Shown in pieces: positions 1 to 13,800 of a DNA stretch of 64,000 bases. The notes under the pieces were generated by a model. That model had not been told where the DNA came from and did not search any database. It saw only the letters and a list, made by a program, of their open reading frames with translations. The position numbers and the translations under genes were made by a program. Location: contig VTPC01003792.1 in NCBI GenBank assembly GCA_011009095.1, forward strand, positions 1-64,000, read 5' to 3'. How positions within the stretch are numbered: position 1 is the first letter of the stretch; the number at the start of each line of letters is the position of its first letter. The stretch is from Ignelater luminosus (taxonomy: Eukaryota > Arthropoda > Insecta > Coleoptera > Elateridae).

Positions 1-3000
1 TGTCTTGTATCTTTGTTAGGTCGGAAACTTTTCAGACCACCCTCGTACCTAGGTTATGTGGTTATGATAACAATAACGTTGTCCAACCCCCCTGTATTCT
101 TTCACTATCTTTTTGTTTGATTTTCTTTATTACTTACACTTGAATATAATAGTAGTCCAAGATCTTGTGCTGTCCTATCATGAGTATATTTCTGAGATTC
201 TGGACTTTAAAGAAAATTGAAAAGAAATACGCTTGTTTGGATAATTTGAATGCTCTTCCCTGCAAGCACAAAAATATATTTATTTTATTTATGTAACTTA
301 GTAAACAGTGCATAGACACAAATTAAAAATAATGCATTAAAGAGAATACCCACGCACAAGCTGAACCAGTTTTTTTCAAGCATAAAAATATAAAAATATG
401 AATAATAATAATTTGAAACGAGTACAGCAACGTAACATAACTGATCTTCCAACAAACTCGAATAAGCTATCCTGGATATTTTTGGAAAAATATGTTAACA
501 GGTCAAATAGTTAAAACTTGTTAACATCTAAATGATCCGTATAAATACGTGTAAAATTACGGATTTGATGAAATAACTATCATTGGATTTAAAATAACAA
601 AAGCCATTTTTTTCTTTTCCAACATAATTAGTTTGTTAAGTATATTCGTTATCCTTAGACATGGATAATTAGACGTATATCCTTGAAATATTTCTAGAAA
701 TATATGTTAGGAGGTTGTTTGCAAAGGACGAAGCAAAAAAATTGTGGTGCAGTCCTAAATTTTGAGTAAACCAGTTATTAAAAAAAACAGGAAAATTTTT
801 ATTTCTATATTATTGATATCAATTTGTTTTAGGGAAATAGCTTGTAGTTCCTATTCAAAAACTAATTTTTTATCGTTCTTTTCACATCGCTATTTTTAAA
901 CTATATTTTAGCCAATTTAATTTTAGATTTCTATTAACAAGAGAAAGGAAGTGTTTTACTGTTTGAATTAAAATGATATTTTTATTTATTCTGTATTTTA
1001 TAACAAACAAAAGAAAAACAAAGAAATGTCTTGGCTAATATCCAACTGCCACCAACCAGGAGTCCTTAAGTTTAAATATTTCGACTGTGACTCAAAACAC
1101 AAATTTAATACTTTATAGGTCATGTTAAAAGCATTTTGAATTTTGGCAAATTCAGTAAATGCGAACTAATACTAAGGATAAGTCATAGTTGGCATAAAAA
1201 CGATTGGTTTGTAAATAAGCAATAACGAACTAAACAAAAATAACGTTTGCATCAAAGCTGTAATAAGCGCAGAAGAATGCCATGAGTAGGTTTCTTGATT
1301 ATTCAGATGAATCTTCTAGCAAAGTTTAAAGAGCAAAATAACAACTATAAAGGATTTTTTGAACTTTCTTAAGGCTTAAAAATATAATTCTGTAGTTTTC
1401 AAGATGTAGCGTACAAGAATCTTTATTATGTCTGTAAAAAGCAAATTCTTCTGTACTGATCAAACTAGACAATGTTTAATGAGTTTGTGAGTTAATAGTC
1501 AAAAACTTGATACACTCATCATATCAATACCTAAAATACTTAATATAAACTCTTATTTGAACATAATTACTTGAAGAGCGCTCTAAAAGACATAGGACTT
1601 AGTAATGGTATCTGGCATAAAACTATAAATACCAAAAAGTCGCAAACGTTTAGAAGTTTCCACTTCTCAAACTTCTTAAACTGATCGTCGCCCAACTATA
1701 TTTTTAACTCTTGATTTTCTTTACTGTTTAAAAGAATCTTGAACTCAAAATGTATATTCAGAATATTTGGAAGAATTTAGAATTAAAATTGGACGTCTAC
1801 TGGATATCCATTACATGTCCAATTTTAGTCCAAATAAATTTGTTTGAATGAAGTTTGGTCTAAAAGTACGTACCCAAAGTATTTGAACAAATTTAGGATT
1901 AAAATCGAACATCAAAAGTAATACATCTATTAGCGAATATCCATTAGACGTTCGATTTTAGTTCAAAACTTGTCCAAACATAGGAGAGATTAAAAATATA
2001 AATATTTGTTATGTACAGCAGTAAAAATCCCTCATTTATATTAGAATGTACATTTCTGGTCAATAATTCATTCAAATACTTGAAACGGCATTTCTTGGGC
2101 AATTCTTGACTAAGATTGAATATGCACTGCATGCTCGTTAACAATCGTCCAATGGAAGGACAAACAAGGACGTCCAAGAAATGCACATTTTCTTCTAAAA
2201 ATATATAAGGAACATATTTCATACAACAAATGAACCCCTAAGGAATGTCCAGTGCTGTATGAGTAAATATATCTGTTATCTTTGATTATAGAAATTTAGA
2301 AAAGAAACTTTTATAAATTCAGAGTAAGTAGATCAAGAAATTACTCATTTTAATCCCTTCAAGAGCAAACTAGGTAAGTAGAAAAAAGCAAGATCTTCAC
2401 GAGTCTCTCTTAGCCGAAATCTGGACATCAGCTCATATGTAGCCTTAGAAATAAAAAAACTTAAAGCATCAAATTCAAAAGGAATAAAAGAAATTCTAAC
2501 AGATACTTGTTTCAATGTATCTTCACCATTTTGTTCCAAGTTTTGACAAAACTTTTTTTTAAGTCAACTTCAGGTTTGTCTTATTGCTACTTCAAACAAA
2601 CTTAGGCGTACTCTTTTCACATTTATTTACTTTCAAATCTCCCCTATTTAAGCTCATGCACCAATCTTAATCATAAGCGGTCAGTCTCAGTTCAATTCAG
2701 TTGAATTGAGAAGGCAGTTTCAGTGCAAACGAATGAATATGGTTCAGAGAAGTAGACAGTCGCAGCATTGTGCTGGTAGCTAACTGTGCTTGAGCAAAGA
2801 TGGGGAAACACTGCAAATCCAGAAATAGGAATCTTCTAATACATGCAAAGCTAAACTTTAGCCAATATAGTAATCTGAGATAGTTGAAGCTTTGATAGAT
2901 ATCGTAGAGCAATTTTAAAAATCTCCCAAGTCCTAGGTCAGCATTGCTGCAGTCATTAATAGCGTAGACATATGTATTGTCTTTTTTTTTCTAAACAGAA

Positions 3001-3150
3001 AACCTCAAGATAAAATACAACAGAACAGATTGCTATTCCTTTGAGTGCTTTTATAACAAAGTTAAGTTAACGCTGTCGTCAAAACTGCAGTAACAACTGT
3101 AACAAAAAAATTTTGCTTCTTCTGTAAAATACGTTGGTACGCTGTCTGAT
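1..3150. other. Gene-less AT-rich stretch
   Basis: No reading frame here shows a recognisable protein. The only structure I see is a pair of tandem hairpins near 1.75-1.98 kb (listed separately) and a small perfect palindrome at 2692-2709 (8-bp arms, 2-bp centre). Around 2645-2686 a TATTTAAG box precedes a TCAGTC initiator-like site, but the spacing is about 38 bp, longer than usual, and no convincing gene follows. Confidence 0.6.
1755..1980. repeat. Two tandem imperfect hairpins
   Basis: The first hairpin has perfect 11-bp arms, TAAAATTGGAC at 1784-1794 and its complement at 1817-1827. The second has TAAAATCGAAC at 1900-1910 and its complement at 1950-1960. Both stems extend imperfectly outward to nearly 30 bp and both loops contain ATATCCATTA. 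The two units are therefore diverged copies of one palindromic repeat, as in a small foldback or MITE family. Confidence 0.6.
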
Positions 3151-3229
3151 CACCAAGGCGTCTATAGCAAGTTGCCTCATTTGCACGTTCTTGGGCTGGT
3201 CCTGCTCTAAATAATCCTTGACACCACGC

Positions 3230-4150
3230 TGACTGTACAAAAAGTACATCTAAAATTTACAAACTTGTTAAGCTGAAAATCATCATACTTAGAGATTTGC
3301 AGATATGAATTTTCATAATGTTATTGTCTGGAAATTCTGGAAAGAACTTTAAATAATCCGTGAGACTGTGCTGACAGTACAAAAAGTAGGTCTAGATTTT
3401 ACAGAATTGTAAAGTTGCAAATGGAATTTAGAGTCTTAACAAACATGGGTTTTTATAATATTATTAAATGTGAACATTTTGGGAAGAACGCTATTCTGGG
3501 AAAACGCTGAAAATCTACTCGAAACATTCATAGACACAAAACACCAATGGGTTATTAGTCCAAAATTACATATTACCTCAGATCTTTAGATAACTTGCGA
3601 CATTACGTGAATTGTAACAAAAGATATGTATAGAATTTACAATACTGTTAAGTTGCAAACTGAATTTGGGAACTTGATGATTTTCTTAGTTATTAAATTT
3701 ATTGTTTATTGTTTAATGAGCAAATATAGAAAATAAAATAGCAGTTTGATAATTGTCTGAAAATTCTAAAAATAACGCTAAGAATCTACTCTAAACATCC
3801 CAAGACACTAAATAGTCAAGAGATTATCAATTTGAGATTACAAAATACGTCATGCTATTCGAGAAGTGCAAAAAACGTATGGATAATCCGCAACGCTACG
3901 TTACCTTGATTGTACAAAAAGAACGTCTAGAATTTGCAAACTTGTAAAGTTGTAAATCTTACTTGATAACTTAAAGACTTGGCAGATATGCGTTTTCATA
4001 ATGTTATTAAATGTATGAATATTCTGGGAAAAACGTTGAAGATTTTTGAGAAAATCACTGGAATTTATTCTGAACACTTGAAGACACTGAATAATCAACA
4101 GATTATTAGTTCGATATTGGAAATACGTCATACCATTCAAAACGCATAAG
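3230..4150 (+). repeat. Short array of ~235-300-bp satellite-like repeats
   Basis: A block beginning with a GTACAAAAAG-type sequence and continuing into TCTAGAATTTACAAACTTGT-like sequence recurs at about 3234, 3378, 3613 and 3910. It is followed by TTTTCATAATGTTATT, then GGAAAAACGCTGAA and an AGACACT-AATA-TCAA block. The last full unit is about 297 bp and earlier units carry internal deletions. The array is bracketed by related GCAAGTTGCCTCATTTGCAC (3170s) and GCAGGTTGCCTCATTTACAC (4280s) sequences. A related array lies in reverse orientation at about 12470-12960 inside a paramyosin intron. Confidence 0.7.
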
Positions 4151-4835
4151 AAAGTCTGATTAATGGTATTTGAGATTTATGACAAAATTCCTCACGGCGT
4201 CTTCATGTGGTAATGAAGATGGTACGTGGTGCATTTAATTACGTTTCAGTGATCTTATTCACCACTGTGCAGCGTTTATGGCAGGTTGCCTCATTTACAC
4301 AACCTTACGCTGTTTCTGATTGGAAGCGAACACAGGAATTCCATCTGAAAGTATTTTAAGCGTTCAAGTGGACTTCATTTTTGCTGGGACAAATTGTCCT
4401 GGCCAATATGTGCTGGAAGCCTACGACAAAATGTTCTTTATGAAATGAAAAGATTTTTATCTACTAGACATGGAATGGACAAAAATCTCAATTTTCTGAA
4501 GTCATATTTGCAACGTAGCATTGTTGTCGGTATTTGACTTTCTTTTTCAAATTTAGGTAGAAACTTGAACCAGAAAAGGATAAATCATGAGCAATCACTA
4601 GATCTACTGAGCCTGTACAAAATACGACCATCCTCATCACCATGTTGATTGTTGATTCCTAAAGAAAATCAGTGGCTTTGTTATTGAGAGTTCCTTTTCA
4701 ACCTGGTGGGTGGTAAGATTGCTGATTGAAACTGAACGCTATGGTTAGATAGAAAAAAATCTTTTGGCAGCGGTGATGGTGGAGATGAAGATATAGTAAA
4801 GGAGACAACTAAATCTTCTGGGGACAATAGGGTCT

Positions 4836-5396
4836 ATGAACAAAGGTTGCGTTGATAACGATGACCCATGAGGAAGTGTTGAGGATGATGTTTCAGAAGA
4901 CAACAGTGTTGAAGTTGAAACGGCAGTTTTTTAAAAGAGACTGAGTTGCTTGAAAAGTTTACAATTATGGAAGATGTTGAGTTTGGGTTGTTGATGATAA
5001 AGGATGGCGAGCTTAATGGTTTTTGTTGACGTTGTTGTGGAATAATCTTTCTAGAATATAGATAATGGCCGTTGATGGGAAAATACTGTTGTTCCCAGAA
5101 TCACAACTCATGTAATCTGATATTGAGCATAGGTCGGTCGCCCAAAAAAGTTATGATTTTTGTCAGACGTAGTATGAGATCCCAGGCAGAGAAAACTGGT
5201 TTAAGGGTACAGTGGTCACAGCCTGTAGCATGAGTTTCAAACGTCGGGAATATAGACCGATCTGGCTTTCCTTTCCTGGCTGAATGGGTTGACAAGTCCG
5301 GCCTGAGGTTTGAAGACCCCAAACACCAATTTGATCCTTCCGGGCAGCAGTGACACATAATACAACAAAATAAAACACAGTAGTTAAATATCTCAT
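4836..5396 (-). pseudogene. Broken reading frames with a signal-peptide-like start, unrecognised
   Basis: This patch is visibly richer in GC than its flanks. One minus-strand frame (5396 to 5163, 77 residues) begins MRYLTTVFYFVVLCVTAA, a good match to a secretory signal peptide. A second frame, from 5358, stays open to about 4836 except for a single TGA at 5101-5103, giving about 173 codons. Its downstream half is rich in Ser, Thr, Asn and Gln. The two frames overlap out of phase, so a frameshift may link the signal peptide to the longer frame. I do not recognise either product. It could be a decayed secreted-protein gene or exons of a gene whose splicing I cannot resolve. Confidence 0.35.
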
Positions 5397-5399
5397 TTA

Positions 5400-7180
5400 A
5401 AATTTTATTTATTTAATTCTTAAGAAAAGGAATCAGAAGCTAATTTTCTTTTCTATCTGAACTATTGCATTTGTTTTCAGGCATGCAATTTAAATTTAAC
5501 CAAATATGATAATTTTATTTTAGCATTTCTAAGATTTACTCATATTTGCGCTAACTAGCCTGTAATTCATTGTGGTGTACACATTACGTCGATTAAAAGA
5601 TATTGTGGTATTGCGATCTCCAGCTTCTGAAAACAACATTTTTATGTGTACACCTAGACATTCTTTAATCTGCTGTCAAATAGTTATGGAGTGTAAATAG
5701 CAATTAGTTTGTTAAATTAAAATATTTGTGCTTTGTTTTTAATGAGTTTAATGGATTTTAAATCAATCTTGCTATGCTTTAGAGGTAGCTGCTTCAATTA
5801 TCAAATAATTTATTATTGATGAAAGTTTTAATGCGGCTTTGTTTATTCTACCTGTAGAATTAATTATGAACAATTTATGATTAGGTGTGTTTTTTATTTT
5901 CCAAGATTCAAGGTAGTTTTTGTGTGAGTAAATACCATAGTAGTGTAGTACATGTCGCATCCGCATTCCGCCAAGGATTTTAATTGAGGAAGGTATTCCA
6001 TGGTCTAAAAAGTTTGAGTTAATCTAAGGACAGCGAATCAGCTACTTTGATTCATCTTAAGCAAGTTATATCTAACTTAAGCCACTGTCTAAGTCTCTGT
6101 TGCAGCATTTTCAAAAATTTTCTAACCTCAATCTCATTTAGTTGTTTTCAGAATTACATACTTACACATCCATACTTCAGTAAAGAAGTTACCTATAAAT
6201 ATTAAATTCGTTATAAGGATCATTTGGCAATTTATTATTTTCAGAAAAATCTGTAATGAGTTTGTGTAGTACCTTCACATACAAGCTGTTCTATTTTGGC
6301 ACAGAAATTTCCGACGCACTCATTAGACGCTCATTTAAAAGTATCCAAACAAACTGTACACAGCAACACCAAGGGTATGGTAGCGCTAATTCAAGCTCAA
6401 CACAGTTAAAAATTAAGGTTGTTGTACTTCGGACTAACAAAATCTGAATTCAAGTTGCTAAACTTTTTAACACAAACACATTATAGCCGGTGTGGTTTCC
6501 CAATTATCTGTGGCATCAATTTCCTTCTAGTAAAACATCAACTCGGTTCTCATAATAAAGTTCTATATAATAGACTATATAATAAACTTCTTGTAGCTTC
6601 TAAAACATCAATTTTTAGATCAATGTTAACTACACTGTCCTGCTGAAAATCAAAAATATCGTTGCCAATTTTTTTTTATATAACAACAAATAAAACTGCA
6701 CTAAACACTATAAATTCTAACAGGGTGTTGATGTATTTGATGTTTCTCTTTAATAAAATAATTTGCTGATATTCTCATGGAATATTCTAACTGGAATGTC
6801 TACAAAATTTCTGAAATTAAAACATACTAAGTAAAAACAAATAAAACTGCCGTTTTATTAAGGAAGAAAACAACCAAATAAATATCAAAGACAAACAGTT
6901 ATGGTTTTATTTACAAAAAATTCTTGAACAAAACGTTTCCTTATTTCTATCTTTTTATTTCTATAACACCTAATCCAATTTTATCCAGGTGAACGTACTA
7001 GTCGGCACACTTGTGTATCTATTTCCAGAAACTTGAAATATCTATAAGAAAATCAAAAATAGAGAGGAACCACTCTACATTCTTACACCATACGGGGGAC
7101 GTGCTAAAGCAGCAAAAGAAGAGAAGACCTACAGGTGGTGCTGTACCTTCAGTTGGTGCCACCGACGTTTGGACACTCGT
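5400..7180. other. Intergenic, nothing recognised
   Basis: AT-rich sequence upstream of the paramyosin promoter. Frames of 63 and 75 codons near 6256-6646 have no recognisable motif and look like chance. No RNA gene was seen. Confidence 0.55.
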
Positions 7181-7183
7181 GTC

Positions 7184-7191
7184 TATAAAAG
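7184..7191 (+). promoter_or_regulatory. Candidate TATA box for paramyosin
   Basis: TATAAAAG sits in a locally GC-rich block (about 7120-7280), unusual for the area. It lies 623 bp upstream of the paramyosin start codon at 7814. A second CG-rich stretch at about 7680-7775 ends with a TCAGTG initiator-like site (A at 7768), so transcription could begin at either place. No clear 5' UTR splice donor was found. This is inference from core-promoter motifs only. Confidence 0.45.
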
Positions 7192-7813
7192 GACGCCTCC
7201 CCCCTCCAAGTAATCTGAGAAACGACGCGCACGATCGCTACAACGTCCAAAGAATAAATATTCATCGGAAATAATCGGAAATCTTCGTTGTTAACTTTAT
7301 TTAACAACAAATTTCAATGCCATTATTAATAAAATATTTTAAAGCTAAAAGCCATCCCAACAAAGTCTAATGATTACTAAAACTTACTAAGAAAGTACCT
7401 AACGTTAAGAAAATAAAAAACAAAGTGAATCCTCTTCTCGAACATCTGTATGAATAACACAAATGATACTCAGAGCTAAGAGTAGTTGCATCAAATCTGG
7501 ATAAACAAAAGTCAAAAATAAAACAATTTTTTCCAGAAGTTAATAATCCATGAGTCATATGCGCCACAGGAAGACGCAAAGTATTAGAATCTAACGGGTA
7601 AAACCCCTGAATTAAACTTGTATGAGTAACACGCATGCGCAGCTACCTTAACTAAAGCATCTTATTTTAATTTGCATCGTCGCGACGCTCAAACGAACGA
7701 ACAAACGTCCACCGTAAAGCGGCGCCGGCACGCGGGTTTCACGACTGTTTGAAATCTATCGACGGTCAGTGCATTTTTTTAAACGAACCTAGAGTTAATT
7801 TTCTCTTATCACG

Positions 7814-10800
7814 ATGTCTGTGAGGGCTTCTAGATATAGTTATCGTTCATCTGGTGCAGCAGGTAGTGCTGATGTTAACATCGAATACAGTGCAGACTTG
7901 AGCGCTCTTACAAGGCTCGAGGTAGGGTTTTTGGGCCAAAATGGGAAAAAATTGTGGAAAAAATTATATGAAACTTTGTGAAAAGTGTGATGTGTTATAA
8001 CAAATAAAGATTTACGTGAATTTATTATTCTGTGAATGATTGCATTTTCAAAGAAAAAGTGCAAAAATGAAATAAAACCTGTGAGAAGTGTAAACTGTGT
8101 TTTCTAAAACAAATTAATAATCTAACACAGCACACTTCACACAAATTATACAAAGTTTCATTAATTTCAATTTTAAATCAAAAAGAAAGTTGCAGTAACG
8201 CAAATTTTTTTAGGATAAAGTCCGTCTATTGCACGATGATCTTGAATCAGAAAGAGAACTTCGGGCTAGGGTAAGTCTACAAAATTAAGCCTTACCTAAT
8301 CTCTCCAAACTAAAAAAAGAATTGCTGATTAATCAGGTTAACATGGTGCTTTTATTATTATAACCTTATAAATAGAAAATTTAATTTACACCTGGCGTTA
8401 GTGTTGTAATTATTTTTATTCATTACTTATCAGTATAGGGGCAATCACCGCTGGAAGTTTGGCAATTTTCCAAAAGAATATTTTTTCACTTATAAATTTT
8501 ATTGTAATATACACACAAGAAGTGGAGAAATAAAAATGCTTAATACATACCAAATAAATTTCTCAAAAATTCGAACAGCTATTTTGAAGTTTCCGCTAGT
8601 CCTTCGTCTAAAATTATCTGAGTGGACGTCTCCTTTGATTAAATGATTCAATACTTAGCGTAGTCAAGGAAATTTTGGATAACTGCCCATTGTCTGCCCC
8701 GTTGAAATGCTTACGTCTATGAAGTTAGTAAAAGAATTAATTTTAGCAAAGAATTTATTTGTTCTTTTGCACATTTTACGTAAGAGAATTAAAACAAATT
8801 TGATATTATAGCCTTTTTGCATTAATCTTGAAACTCCTTTAGCATTTACTTTGATAATTCCATTACAAGGCTTCTTTTAGTTTTATTTATAGGATTTTTA
8901 AAAAGTTCTTTGCCACTGTGAAACTAATTAGAAGGAAAATGAAAACGTTAACATCTTATGTGGAAAGGTGAATCTTAATGACGTAATTATACCCTTTTTG
9001 TTATGAACACAACCCTAAAAGACTGAAATTCATTAATAAGAGCTTTTTAAAAATATAACCTTAAATGCTTTATCATAGATGTCATAATGACCAAATAAAA
9101 AATTATTTTGCAACCATTTCGTTTATCCGTGGAGAAAATAAGTCAAAAAGAGGTTAATTAACTTTAATTAGTGATGCTAACAATTAATTCGTAAACATTT
9201 AGAAACAAACAAGATTAACATTTTCATTTTGAAAGGTTTCTCACTACTATGTATACATCTTAGACAAAATTTTGCAAATTATTGCATATGAATGCTATTT
9301 TAATGAAAACTCTTTGAGTATACAAAGAGATGTAATGAGAACCGCTTGGAAATGTCACAGTATGAAAAACCTCAAAGCATGAACAGCCTCTAGATAAATA
9401 TAGCACTGACACAGATTTAATTTTAGATAAAAACTTTTCCTCAAATTTTTAACATTTTTAACAAAACTCAACATTAATAATTTCTAATTTTCATATTAAT
9501 ATTGAATCGTATTATGTTTACCAGATTGAAAGGGAAAAGGCCGATCTCAGCGTGCAGGTGATTCAGCTTTCTGAACGTTTGGAGGAAGCAGAAGGCGGTG
9601 TAGAAACCCAGGTAAACATAACAAATTTAAATCTATTAATGAAGAAAAATAATTATATTTTCAAATTACTCGTTTAGATTGAAGTCAACAAGAAGCGTGA
9701 TTCGGAATTACTCAAGCTTCGTAAATTGTTAGACGATGTACATTTAGAGTCGGAAGAAACAACTCAGTTGTTGAAGAGGAAACATCAAGAAGTTATTGTT
9801 GATTTCCAGGAACAAATTGAAGTATTGTCAAAACTTAAAGCGAGGTATGTTATAATTAATTAGTTTCATTTTTATGTTAGCCGAATTCCATTACATTATT
9901 TTATTTTTGGCTGGATTTCAAACTCATTATTGGCAAAGTTACAGAAACAATATGACACCTGAAATATTAAGAACCACAAATCTAATTTTAGGTTCTATAT
10001 TTCAGCTTTTATTACTGAAATATGGTGCAACTGAATTGGAAATTCTTTTGCAACAAAAAACATGGTGGAAAACCCTAAAATACTTTACAGAAATAAAATT
10101 AAGATGTAACAAGACCATTATATGGTTCGCTAGGATGTTTGTTCATGGATCATAAACAGAAATTGCAACTTCCTTTTCTAAATCTGAATGAGCTAAAAAT
10201 ACCCACTTAGGGTACATACATACAACATACGGAAACCAGTATTAGGGATTCGAAAGTAAAATTCCAATAATTATTTAAGAACATGGATGCAACCCATTAA
10301 TATATTTTTGGCAAAATTGGATTTAATAAAATGAGTTGGCCTCAAATTAAATCAAAATTAGGATCTTCAATTTCTCGCTTGTTTAGTGGTTAATGAGCTT
10401 TTTTAAAAAAATGTAGTCCAAGGCAAGGTGTAAGATTAGATAATTCGACGTGTTTCTATGCGTCGAGTTTGTAATCTTAGCCAGGACACTACGCTAGTTT
10501 ATAAATAGCAAACGTTTGCCTCGCCATATTTGTCCTGGACCGAAGCCCGTTTTACTTTCTTAGATTGCGATTCAATAAAATTTTTGTATGAAAAATTATT
10601 TTGTAATTTAGTGCAACAGACCTATGTATATATCAACATTTTTCATGCCTCTTAACTTTTGTATACGCATCCTCTAAATACCATGCATTTCTTTTCTAAA
10701 AATAGATGAGAAATTTTAGAGTTGGTTCTACTTGCTGGAGAATTCACAACAATTTATTTATAGAATTTTGTATAAATAACTGGATTTTTATAACTGCTAC

Positions 10801-13800
10801 TCATTTAATGCAACCAAAAATCTTCATTCTATAGATTCTTTCTGAATGGTTATTAATTTTAATTTTTTTTTTGATAACTTCATAATTGCATAGTATAGAG
10901 AAAATCAAAAACAATACATGGCTTCATCAACTATAAACATATATGTTTACTATTGTTACAGAAAAACTAATCTCTATATAAGCTTTCCGATTTAACAGAA
11001 GTTAACTCATTTTCCTTTTTTAAAATAACACAGTGTACTAGTTAAGGGTTCATTTATTAAATTACAGAAATAATAATTTTCTCATTCACTTTTATTGTGG
11101 AAATAAACACATTTATTAACATATACTAATATGTATTAATAACTCTTAATTAACCGATTAAAACAATAATCTTTTAAAATCATTTTTAAATTTAATAAAA
11201 TCCGCTTTTAAGATAATGTATGTAACACCCGTTGACCTGGTAATGACTGTACCTATTTCAAACAAATATTTTGTAGAAACTCTTTTTTAAGGTAAACAAT
11301 AAGAAAGTTGCCAAACCAGAATGAAATATAGTGACCTACTTTATTACTTTCCATTCCAATAATAGCTGTTTTCCTGAAAATTTCAAAACCTATTTCATTG
11401 ATAACTTTGAAGTTTTTTTTTAAATGGCACATTCACTGTATGACTTGTATTTTTAATTAAGAAGAGATAAATAATCCAATTTCACATTATCATTTTCTGT
11501 GTATGATTATTGGAATGTTTACTTGCATCTGATAGTTTATACAACTTTTCAGCAGTAATTCTATTTCATTTAATATCCTTTTAGAAATTAATTTTAATTT
11601 ATTTTAAATAAACATATTTTAAGGATCTTTATCATCTTTTGAATCTTCTTTAAGGATATACATATCTGTCTCATTAGGATATTAATAACTTTTGATATAA
11701 AGATAAGAATTTTTAATGAAAATATGGTACACATCCAAAGTAACCTAAAAAAAATTGCTTGTGGTAATTCACCTTTAATATCAAACCATGTGTTACAAGA
11801 AGATTCCCAGACATACTAACAAACTGCTTGTGTAAGGTGATATTGGAATCCGACTAACAATCATACTTTATATCCGAAGAATTGTATGATCATATAGATT
11901 ATTTCAGTCAGTAGTTTTTTTCAATTAAAATGTTTATCATCATCCTATCTGATTCATTAATGTTTAAGATAGCTTTCGAGAACAATATGGTTAGAATGAT
12001 ATAGACCTACCCTACAAAAATACAGATTGAGTACTGATCATACAATTCAATCAAAATACTTTCTCCAGTTCTATTTTTGACCTGTGCATGCACATCAAAG
12101 AAAACACTTTCACTTGAATAATTAGGATATAAAAACTATTTTAAGGGGGCCTTTTAATCTCTTTATTTAATATTTTAGAAATTTGCATTTAATGCCAACT
12201 CTATAATACTTGCTATACCAACAAGAACAACAAAGAGGTGATAAACCTAAAACACTTAGCATTGATGAATCAATTAATCAATTAGTTTTAGTATGAATAT
12301 CTCCATTTTTAGTTAAGGATGAATCAAAGCCCAAAAAAGAAACTTTAAGTTAGCTCATCTATAGAATTTCTTCCTGAATGTTTTATTATTTTATTATTAT
12401 ATATATTATGTTAACCATATAAAGGCGCCATAAGTAATTCTGTCATAAGTCTTTAATACCCTTAACCAAACTTTCTTCTGCGTTTCGAATGGTAGGTATG
12501 ACGTATACCCAATTTCTAACTAATAATCTGTTAGTTATTCAGTGTTCAGAATAAATTCCAGTGCTTTTCTCAAAAATCTTCAACGTTTTTCCCAGAATAT
12601 TCACATACAATAACATTATAGAAACCCGCGTTTTTAAGTCCCTAAATCTAATTTGCAGCTTTCTGTAAAATTTAGACGTACATAAGTACTTTTTGTACAT
12701 CAGCACAGTGCCATGGATTATCTAAAGATTTTTCCGCATTTCGAACGGCATGACCTAATTGGTACCTAATTCTCAACTAATAGTCTGTTGGTTATTTAGT
12801 GCCTACAAGTGTTTAGTGTAGATTTCCAGCGTTTTCCACGGAATTTTCAGACATTTAATAACATTATGAAAACTCATAAGTTTGTAAATTCTATATCTAC
12901 TTTTTATACAATCAGCTTAGTACCACAGATTGCTATAGAGTTTATAGCATGGACGCCTCGGTGACTAGATGCTGCAGAGGCCAATAAACAGTGTTGTAAT
13001 GTATTTAGTTACATGTATCTAGATACTTTTGGTGTATCTGAGAGAGCAACTAGTTACTTTTTTCAATTTAGTATCGGTATCTGCAACTAGTTACATTTTT
13101 CTATATCTGGTAGAAGTATCTAAATACACATCAATTACAATTTTATTTTGTGATTCCATGGATTAGAAATCTAAAATGAGCAGGATTCTCTTAAATTTAA
13201 ATAGCAGAGAGCATTGTCATAAACAGTGAATCAAATAAAATCCAACAACTCGTAGGGTAAACGCACCTAAATGCGCCCAGCTCCAATAGCCCACCGCCTA
13301 ATAAATTATTGTTTTATAAATAAATTTTAGGGGCTCAAATAATTGCGATTTTTAGTTCTATGTTATTTACTGTCCTTTGTTCTGAGTATTATGTTTCATT
13401 CATTTCAAATAAATAAAAATTATATGTCAATTATTAGCTTTTAATTACTTTCAGAACGTGCGATTATGCTAAGACGAAAATTCTTGCATTCTAGATAAAT
13501 TTAGGCATTGTTATTTGTTAAATCAGAACAGTACTCTTTCTTCATATTGAATACAAAGAATCAAGAATTCTCATTAAACAAATATCGAAAAAAATTGGTG
13601 GATCGCTTACTGGTACAAAATGCACATTTCAATAAATTATTTTTTTTTGAAATATAAAACTAAACATTTTATAACTTTTGATGATAAGTATGTTTACCAT
13701 TTTATATGTGCACGGTTATGCAAAAACTTTCATGAATAAATATTATTTAGTTTTAAATCTAAACGAGTTTGAATTTCAAATATTGTTTAGGTGGGAGGGT

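Noticed and set aside
2645-2790. Promoter plus short first exon (ATG at about 2733, donor near 2778)
   Set aside because: TATA-to-initiator spacing is wrong, the peptide is only about 15 residues and no downstream exon could be joined.
6256-6646. Two overlapping 63- and 75-codon plus-strand frames
   Set aside because: No motif, no splice context and ordinary base composition; consistent with chance.
7011-7274. 87-codon frame just upstream of paramyosin
   Set aside because: It runs across the candidate core promoter and has no recognisable domain.
12984-13140. hAT-like terminus (CAGTGTTGTAATG followed by TTAGTTACATGTATC)
   Set aside because: The start resembles some hAT MITE ends, but I found no matching inverted end or 8-bp duplication, so it is not listed.
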